A DNA stretch of 8,584 bases from positions 1-8,584 of the forward strand of contig CBFHRN010000077.1 of NCBI GenBank assembly GCA_965658275.1, read 5' to 3'. How positions within the stretch are numbered: position 1 is the first letter of the stretch; each line of letters opens with the position of its first letter. This stretch comes from Croceimicrobium sp965658275 (lineage in GTDB: Bacteria > Bacteroidota > Bacteroidia > Flavobacteriales > Schleiferiaceae). Shown piece after piece: positions 1 through 4,679 of the stretch. Under the pieces are notes generated by a model. That model was not told the DNA's origin and ran no database searches. It worked only from the letters and a program-made list of their open reading frames with translations. Position numbers and translations under genes: made by a program.

Positions 1-250
1 TGAATTTTTGAATTCGAATTTCGAATTGCTTTTTCTGTTTGGGGTTCAGTTTCTGATAATACTGCAGATTTAGAATGGCCTTCCGATAGCGCTCTTGGAG
101 CTTTCTTGGTCTGTATTTTCGGCGCCCTTGAAGAAGGTTATAAATAGGCATAAGTACAAAAAGAAAAAGCGCCATAGTGAGCGCAAGGATTGTACCCAGA
201 GTGGTCGCCACGGTTGGTTCTGAGGCCAAGATAATCAGGCAAGGATTCAT
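1..250 (-). CDS. MtfA-like zinc-dependent peptidase, N-terminal part (runs off the left edge)
   Basis: The reverse strand from the ATG at 250-248 stays open for 83 codons to the window edge. Residues about 14-38 form one hydrophobic membrane segment (GTILALTMALFLFVLMPIY). A basic stretch follows (QGRRKYRPRK), then YYQKLNPKQKKQFEIRIQKF at residues 64-83. That last piece resembles the conserved start of the MtfA (Mlc titration factor A, M90 peptidase) domain, where a tyrosine, a leucine and an FE-x-R-[VI]-xx-F motif precede the zinc-binding HExxH part. The zinc site itself would lie outside the window, so the peptidase call is by resemblance of the N-terminus only. Bacteroidota MtfA homologues commonly carry such an N-terminal membrane anchor. 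The gene is divergent from the DUF4442 gene. Its ATG lies in a CATG at 248-251 that also contains an ATG on the other strand. Alternative: another membrane-anchored protein with a similar charged helix. Confidence 0.6.
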   Translation of the reverse strand, partial: MNPCLIILASEPTVATTLGTILALTMALFLFVLMPIYNLLQGRRKYRPRKLQERYRKAILNLQYYQKLNPKQKKQFEIRIQKF

Positions 251-299
251 GCAACGAAGATACAATCGTCTTTGTATATTCGTGCGTAAAGCAAACCTG

Positions 300-806
300 A
301 TGGACTTAAGTTCCCTTTTTCAAAAAGCCAAAACCAGTAAGAGGCATCAATGGCTCTTATCTTATAGTTTAAATCGCTTTGTACCCTTTAATCGCTCCCA
401 TAAGTTTAAGGTGGAAGCTTTGGATGACCATTTCCTACGGATTCGTATTCCCTATCGTAAGTCTAACCTAAATCACTTAAAAGGCATTCATGCATGCGCA
501 CAGGCAACGGCAGCAGAAATAAGTTCGGGCTTGCTATTAATCGCCACCTTGGATCCCAAGCGCTATCGAATTATTCTTCAGAAGCTGGAATTGGAATACC
601 ATTATCAAGCAAAAACGGATGTTATCGCTCGTTTTGAGATCGATACCGAGTGGTTACAGGATCGAGTATATGAACCTTTAGTTCAAAATGATCGGATTTT
701 TGTGGATTGTTCCATCGACTTATTTGACCAAGATGAGAACCGGGTAGCTTCTGCCATTGCTCGATGGCAGATTAAGGACTGGAAGGCGGTGCAGACTAAA
801 GTTTAG
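300..806 (+). CDS. DUF4442 / PaaI-like hotdog-fold thioesterase-like protein
   Basis: From the ATG at 300 this is a 168-residue protein. Residues about 14-30 (KRHQWLLSYSLNRFVPF) and 45-80 fit the DUF4442 family of hotdog-fold acyl-CoA thioesterase relatives. The key stretch is NLNHLKGIHACAQATAAE (residues 56-73), followed by SSGLLL, which is the central hotdog helix region with a conserved Asn, His64 and Glu73. Beta-strand-like segments follow at 88-115 and 130-160. No signal peptide or membrane segment is seen, so it is probably cytoplasmic; the substrate is unknown. The open frame extends upstream to a GTG at 177 and an ATG at 249, but those starts would overlap the divergent MtfA-like gene. 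The ATG at 300 leaves a 49-bp divergent intergenic gap and begins just before the domain, so I chose it. ATG 249 (185 residues) remains possible. No strong Shine-Dalgarno precedes either start. Confidence 0.72.
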   Translation: MDLSSLFQKAKTSKRHQWLLSYSLNRFVPFNRSHKFKVEALDDHFLRIRIPYRKSNLNHLKGIHACAQATAAEISSGLLLIATLDPKRYRIILQKLELEYHYQAKTDVIARFEIDTEWLQDRVYEPLVQNDRIFVDCSIDLFDQDENRVASAIARWQIKDWKAVQTKV

Positions 807-895
807 CTTAGAATTAGTCCTCTTTTCCAATGCATTAATCCAAGAAATTTTACCTTAGAAGAATCACATAAACTTCAAAAAATGAAGGTTTTAGG

Positions 896-1174
896 ATGAG
901 TCGATTGATAAAATGTTTGTTTTTTCTTGGCATACTGAGTGGACTTCAGGGCCAAAGCCTGCAGTTTGACGCCAGTTTTGAAAATGGACGTTTGGACACG
1001 GCTTATCTCAGTGCCAATGCCTATCGATTGTGGCCGATTACAAATTTGCATGCTCGAGTTAGTGGGCTTCAAGGACAGCAACCGCTTTTTGCGATTTATG
1101 ACTCATTAGGCTACCAGCTTCGTTCCTATCATCATATGGGATCGGTAACTAAGCCTTTAATTATTAGCCCTTGA
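896..1174 (+). pseudogene. Truncated N-terminus of an M14-type zinc carboxypeptidase (secreted), probable remnant
   Basis: This 92-residue ORF starts at ATG 896, seven bases after GAAGG at 884-888. It begins with a clear signal peptide (MSRLIKCLFFLGILSGLQG, cleavage near residue 20). Residues 23-82 resemble the beta-sandwich pre-domain of Bacteroidota M14 carboxypeptidases: FDASFENGRLDTAYL, then YRLWPITNLHARVSG and YQLRSYHHM, close to the usual pattern ending in HHRMVYS followed by a Trp-containing strand. The match stops around residue 81 (base 1138). The next 11 residues look unrelated and run into a TGA. The roughly 300-residue catalytic domain with the HxxE and His zinc ligands is absent here and from the rest of the window. 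I read it as what is left after a deletion that brought the transporter gene up against it. The family call is from remembered sequence patterns. It could instead be a real short secreted protein. Being in frame with a signal peptide, it may still be translated. Confidence 0.5.
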
Positions 1175-2016
1175 AAGCCTATTTCGGTTTACATATTTCC
1201 GTGGCGCTTTTCGGTTTAGCGGGTTTATTTGGTCGATGGCTTTCGATAGATCCCCTTTGGATTGTAGAAGGAAGGGTGGTATTCGCGTCTTTAGCTATCG
1301 CTTTGCTTCTTTTATTTAGTAAAATAGGCTTTCGCCTAGAGCGGGCGAAGGATCACTATCAAGTCATACTTTTAGGTGCGGTTTTAGCCTTTCATTGGTA
1401 TGCTTTTTTTAGGTCGATTCAGGAAACAACGGTGGCTTTAGCGCTATTGAGTTTCGCTTCCTTTCCATTTTTCACCTTGCTTTTAGAAGCCTTTTGGCAA
1501 AAGAAAGGCTTGAAGCTTATGGAGTGGCTCCTAGTATTACTTAGTTTCTTGGGAACCGTATTGATTATTCCATGGAATCCTCAAAGTGCAAATTTCACAG
1601 GGGTGCTTTGGGGATTAAGCTCTGGCTTCAGCTTTGCCATTATGGCGATTCTCAATAAAGGATTAGTTGCTCGATATCACCCTTTGCAACTCAGCTTCTA
1701 TCAAGACTTTTGGGCTGCACTTGTCTTACTACCATTATGCCTCAGTCAAACCCTCGTGCTAAGTTTGGAAGAGCTTTCTTTATTATTCCTTTTAGGTACT
1801 GTTTTCACAGCCCTTTCCCATACTTTATTCATCAATGCTTTGAAAAGGGTGGAGGCCCGAACGGCCGCCTTAATAGCAGCTTTAGAACCCGTGTATGGTA
1901 TTATTGCCGCTTTCTTCTTGTTCAGTGAAGTGCCAGCGGGCGCTACCTTTATCGGTGGAACTTTAATTTTAGGAGCGGGAATAATGGCTCAGTTTCGGGA
2001 CCCTAGCTCAGTCTAG
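1171..2016 (+). CDS. EamA-family (drug/metabolite transporter superfamily) membrane protein
   Basis: This is a 281-residue very hydrophobic protein with about ten membrane segments (roughly residues 5-23, 31-50, 64-82, 87-106, 118-134, 143-162, 176-195, 203-222, 230-250 and 258-274). They form two EamA repeats. Typical EamA features are LFGLAGLFGRWL in segment 1, EGRVVFAS in segment 2, and LEPVYGIIAAFFLFSEVPAG near the end of repeat 2. It is probably an inner-membrane exporter of a small metabolite or drug; the substrate cannot be read from sequence. An in-frame TAG at 1165-1167 rules out upstream starts and the next ATG is deep inside repeat 1, so translation should begin at TTG 1171. No Shine-Dalgarno precedes it. 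The TTG overlaps the TGA of the preceding remnant, which suggests translational coupling. The 3' end overlaps the convergent kdsC by 9 nt (2008-2016), with no room for a terminator between them. Confidence 0.85.
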   Translation: MKAYFGLHISVALFGLAGLFGRWLSIDPLWIVEGRVVFASLAIALLLLFSKIGFRLERAKDHYQVILLGAVLAFHWYAFFRSIQETTVALALLSFASFPFFTLLLEAFWQKKGLKLMEWLLVLLSFLGTVLIIPWNPQSANFTGVLWGLSSGFSFAIMAILNKGLVARYHPLQLSFYQDFWAALVLLPLCLSQTLVLSLEELSLLFLLGTVFTALSHTLFINALKRVEARTAALIAALEPVYGIIAAFFLFSEVPAGATFIGGTLILGAGIMAQFRDPSSV

Positions 2017-2652
2017 GTTTAAATGCTCCTCCACTAATTCACGGATACATGCTTCGCCACCTTTACGGCTTAAGACAATGACCTTCGGGCTTTGAAGTAC
2101 TTCCTTAACCGCATCGGCTGGGCAAAACCCTATTCCCACCGCTTCTAAGACAGGTAGATCATTGATATCATCACCGATATAGGCAATATCTTTAAGCTCG
2201 ATATTCTCTTCTGTTGCCCAAGTTTGTAGAATAGAAAGCTTGTCTTCTTTTCCAACATAGACTTTCGGAATGCTAAGTTGTTGGGCACGTGCTTCTACCA
2301 CTCCGGTTGAATGACCATGGGAGATGATGCCGGTTAGGATTCCGGCGGCCTGGGCCTTTTTAATGCCCATACCATCTTTCACATTGAATATCTTAGTGTG
2401 TTCTCCATCCGTACTTACAATCATTTCTCCTTTGGTAAGCACCCCGTCACAATCCATAACCAACATTTTGGCTTTATAGGTGGACAGGGGAAAAGCTTTG
2501 CTTATCAATTGGTCTAGGCTTAAAGATTGCTCCTTGGCAAAGGCAATTAAATCGGCTGCCTTGGGATTTTCCGACTGTAAAAGCCGCTCCAATAAAGGAC
2601 TTTTAAGGCCTGTTCCCTTTAGGTAGTTTAAATTATGGAGGAGAGTTTCCAT
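2008..2652 (-). CDS. kdsC: 3-deoxy-D-manno-octulosonate-8-phosphate phosphatase (KdsC, HAD family) with N-terminal extension
   Basis: KdsC hydrolyses Kdo-8-phosphate to Kdo and phosphate, the third step of Kdo synthesis, in the cytoplasm. The HAD motifs are intact: the motif I nucleophile and acid/base in MDCDGVLTKGE (Asp67, Asp69), motif II at Ser111 in GIISHGHS, the motif III lysine in GKEDKLS (Lys138), and motif IV in YIGDDINDLPVLE (Asp161, Asp162). GGEACIRELVEEHL at 199-212 matches the usual KdsC C-terminal tail. The core begins near residue 60, so the 214-residue protein carries about 60 extra, mostly helical residues compared with the usual 165-190. I do not recognise that extension. 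The start is firm: its ATG shares a base with the stop of kdsA (TAATG), and the next Met (63) would cut into the first HAD strand. It is last in the five-gene operon, and its stop lies inside the end of the convergent transporter gene. Confidence 0.9.
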   Translation of the reverse strand: METLLHNLNYLKGTGLKSPLLERLLQSENPKAADLIAFAKEQSLSLDQLISKAFPLSTYKAKMLVMDCDGVLTKGEMIVSTDGEHTKIFNVKDGMGIKKAQAAGILTGIISHGHSTGVVEARAQQLSIPKVYVGKEDKLSILQTWATEENIELKDIAYIGDDINDLPVLEAVGIGFCPADAVKEVLQSPKVIVLSRKGGEACIRELVEEHLNLD

Positions 2653-3425
2653 TAGCTTAAGGCCTTACGAACTTTCATACACTTTTCAAGAATACCTCTT
2701 AGCTTGCTCAGTTCGAGCATAGTGTGCGGATCGGATGCCGCTGTATGTGGCGCAGGATGCGTTTCAATAAAGAAACCATCTGCTCCTGTGGCAATCGCCG
2801 ACAGTGCGATCGTTTCAATTAAGCGCGGGTCGCCACCAGTTACCCCTTCGGTACGATTCGGCTTTTGAACCGAATGCGTGCAATCCATAATCACGGGAAC
2901 TCCCAGTTCTTTCATGCGGGCAACGCTGGTAGCATCAACGATTAAATCGGAATAGCCAAAGCTCACTCCGCGTTCGCAGGCCCAAACTTTATTATTTCCA
3001 GTACTCTTCACCTTTTCTACTGGAAACTTCATGGCCTCGGGAGACAAAAATTGTCCCTTTTTAATATTCACCCCTTTGCCGGTTTTACCCGCCGCGAGCA
3101 ATAATTCGGTTTGACGACAGAGGAAAGCAGGTATCTGCAGATGATCTACATAGGCTGCTGCTTGCGCTGCTTCGTGACTCTCGTGGATATCGGTAATGGT
3201 TTCAATGCCATAGGTTTCCCCCACTTCTTTTAATATTTCTAGGGCTTCCGTGTCGCCAATTCCTGTAAAGCTGTCTAAACGAGATCGATTCGCCTTCCGG
3301 AAGCTTCCTTTAAAGATGTATTCAATATCGAGTTCATCGCAAATGGCTTTAACTTCTTTAGCGATGTGATGCGCCATTTCGCGATCTTCAATGGCACAAG
3401 GGCCAGCAATTAGCTTGAACTTCAT
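2652..3425 (-). CDS. kdsA: 3-deoxy-8-phosphooctulonate synthase (KdsA), metal-dependent type
   Basis: KdsA condenses phosphoenolpyruvate with D-arabinose-5-phosphate to give Kdo-8-phosphate. The 257-residue protein spans the whole TIM-barrel family. Signature segments are LIAGPCAIED (5-14), FKGSFRKANRS (38-48), TDIHES (78-83), IPAFLCRQTELLLAAGKTG (98-116), NIKKGQFLSP (120-129) and THSVQKPN (183-190). Cys10, His184, Glu221 and Asp232 line up, each one residue earlier, with the metal ligands of the Aquifex aeolicus enzyme (Cys11, His185, Glu222, Asp233). The metal-independent E. coli type has Asn where Cys10 sits. This enzyme should therefore need a divalent metal such as Zn or Fe. Its ATG overlaps the stop of kdsD and its own stop overlaps the ATG of kdsC, both as TAATG, so the three Kdo enzymes are probably made by coupled translation. 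Confidence 0.97.
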   Translation of the reverse strand: MKFKLIAGPCAIEDREMAHHIAKEVKAICDELDIEYIFKGSFRKANRSRLDSFTGIGDTEALEILKEVGETYGIETITDIHESHEAAQAAAYVDHLQIPAFLCRQTELLLAAGKTGKGVNIKKGQFLSPEAMKFPVEKVKSTGNNKVWACERGVSFGYSDLIVDATSVARMKELGVPVIMDCTHSVQKPNRTEGVTGGDPRLIETIALSAIATGADGFFIETHPAPHTAASDPHTMLELSKLRGILEKCMKVRKALS

Positions 3426-4024
3426 TATTTACGTGCTTTGTCGCCTAAATAGCCACTATGGTGGCGTTTGGCATATTCTTCTTTGGTGAAGTTAATTTTT
3501 TCCATCATTAAGGTAACCAAAAGATCACCAACCACGGTCATAACCGTGGTACTCGTAGTGGGAGTGAGTCCCAGCGGACAAATTTCTACTGGATTTCCAG
3601 TGTACAATAAGACATCCGCAAAATCGGAAAGAGGTCCATCAGGATGACCGGTTAAAGCGATGATTTTTATTCCGGGGTGCAGACGTTTAACCAGGAACTC
3701 CAGTTCAATGATTTCACGGGTTTTCCCTGAATTCGAAATCAAGAACATCAGGTCGTTTTTTTGCACCATCCCTAAATCACCATGTTGTGATTCACTAGGA
3801 TGCAAAAAGATGGATGGCGTTCCGGTGGAGCTAAGGGTAGTGGCGATGTTTACCCCAATTTGCCCTGCTTTACCCATACCGCTTACCACGACCTTTCCAC
3901 CTTTCTGATGCACTTGCTGGTAGATCAAATCTATGGCTTCTTGAATCACGCCATCTACTGGAATTCCTTCAATTGCCTCAATCTCCTTTTGGATTAGGCT
4001 TTTTATTTTTTCGGTCAGACTCAT
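3425..4024 (-). CDS. kdsD: D-arabinose-5-phosphate isomerase (KdsD/KpsF type), SIS domain only
   Basis: KdsD interconverts ribulose-5-phosphate and arabinose-5-phosphate, supplying the sugar used by KdsA next door. The 199 residues form one SIS domain: VVVSGMGKAGQIG (45-57), a phosphosugar-binding ISNSGKTREI segment (96-105) and the family signature HPSESQHGDLGM (75-86). Lys52, Glu104, Glu147 and His188 fall where the E. coli KdsD catalytic residues Lys59, Glu111, Glu152 and His193 are expected. E. coli KdsD has about 328 residues because two CBS domains follow the SIS domain. Here the protein stops after HHSGYLGDKARK, with no sign of CBS or a frameshifted continuation, since lolD is upstream and kdsA begins at its stop. 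Short SIS-only isomerases are known, so this is probably the native form. The start is one base after the lolD stop (TAATATG). The neighbouring kdsA and kdsC strongly support arabinose-5-phosphate isomerase over other SIS enzymes. Confidence 0.9.
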   Translation of the reverse strand: MSLTEKIKSLIQKEIEAIEGIPVDGVIQEAIDLIYQQVHQKGGKVVVSGMGKAGQIGVNIATTLSSTGTPSIFLHPSESQHGDLGMVQKNDLMFLISNSGKTREIIELEFLVKRLHPGIKIIALTGHPDGPLSDFADVLLYTGNPVEICPLGLTPTTSTTVMTVVGDLLVTLMMEKINFTKEEYAKRHHSGYLGDKARK

Positions 4025-4025
4025 A

Positions 4026-4679
4026 TTAAGCTAATAGTTTACCGTCTTTCATTTCAATTAATTGATCTGCAGTCTCAGCAAGTTCTCGGTTGTGGGTGAT
4101 GATTACAAAGCTAGAACCAAATTCTTTGCGGATTTCTCCAAAAAGGCGATGGATTTCTTTCGCATTGGCACTGTCCAAATTACCCGTTGGCTCATCGGCT
4201 AATACCAAACTTGGTTTGTTCATGAGGGCACGTGCCACCGCTACTCTTTGTTGTTCACCCCCAGATAGAGCTGAAGGTTTGTGGTCCATGCGATCTTTTA
4301 GACCCATGAAGTCTAAAAGTTCGGCGGCCCTATTTAGACTTTCTTTCCGATCCGCTTTATTAATGAAGGCAGGAATGGCCACATTTTCTTGAGCTGTAAA
4401 CTCAGGCAGCAAATGATGAAATTGGAAAATAAAACCTAAATGCTGATTCCGATAGGCTGCTAATTTAGCCTTGGACATTTTGTGCACTGCCTGGTCGTTG
4501 AAAAACAATTCTCCGGCATCGGCCTTCTCTAAAGTGCCTAATATTTGGAGGAAAGTGGTTTTGCCTGCACCACTTGCTCCCATAATGGAAAGAATTTCGG
4601 CTTTACCCACTTCAAGGTCAACCCCTTTAAGTACCTCCAGGCTGCCGTAAGATTTACGTATGTCTTTAGCTCTAATCAT
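4026..4679 (-). CDS. lolD: LolD-type ABC transporter ATP-binding protein (lipoprotein release)
   Basis: This 217-residue ABC ATPase belongs to the LolD/MacB group. It has a Walker A at 34-41 (GASGAGKT), a Q-loop in FIFQFHHLLPEFTAQENV (83-100), a signature LSGGEQQR (138-145), a Walker B LVLADEP (158-164, catalytic Glu163), the D-loop NLDS and the switch His196. The Q-loop wording with HHLLPEFTA-ENV is characteristic of LolD, which drives extraction of outer-membrane lipoproteins by LolCE and hand-over to LolA. No LolC/LolE permease is next to it, so the partner must be encoded elsewhere; MacB- or FtsE-like alternatives fit the Q-loop less well. The start ATG lies inside the end of the preceding DUF5916 gene (8-nt overlap, 4672-4679), and kdsD starts one base after its stop, so it is in the middle of the operon. 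All catalytic residues are present. Confidence 0.88.
   Translation of the reverse strand: MIRAKDIRKSYGSLEVLKGVDLEVGKAEILSIMGASGAGKTTFLQILGTLEKADAGELFFNDQAVHKMSKAKLAAYRNQHLGFIFQFHHLLPEFTAQENVAIPAFINKADRKESLNRAAELLDFMGLKDRMDHKPSALSGGEQQRVAVARALMNKPSLVLADEPTGNLDSANAKEIHRLFGEIRKEFGSSFVIITHNRELAETADQLIEMKDGKLLA

Noticed and set aside
9..27. Near-palindromic repeats of TTCGAA/GAATTC at the left edge
   Set aside because: They lie inside the MtfA-like coding region and are explained by the Phe-Glu-Ile-Arg-Ile codons.
177..299. N-terminal extension of the DUF4442 gene back to GTG 177 or ATG 249
   Set aside because: It would overlap the coding region of the MtfA-like gene on the other strand and adds residues outside the domain. 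ATG 249 cannot be excluded outright.
851..858. TACCTTAG as a -7 box for the 896 ORF and transporter
   Set aside because: It is one base off TAnnTTTG, and the only -33-like TTTC (824-827) is 23 bp away. A promoter is plausible here but not supported well enough to list.
938..1080. Repeat of SGLQGQ at residues 15-20 and 57-62 of the 92-residue ORF
   Set aside because: Six residues with diverged codons, one copy inside the signal-peptide end. Probably coincidence, not a duplication.
4090..4392. Open frames opposite the lolD, kdsD, kdsC, 896-1081 and sucC genes (for example 4090-4392, 3660-3908, 1710-1928, 875-1081, 7559-7792)
   Set aside because: They are antisense or out-of-frame shadows of well-supported genes, with no recognisable domain and no promoter or ribosome site.
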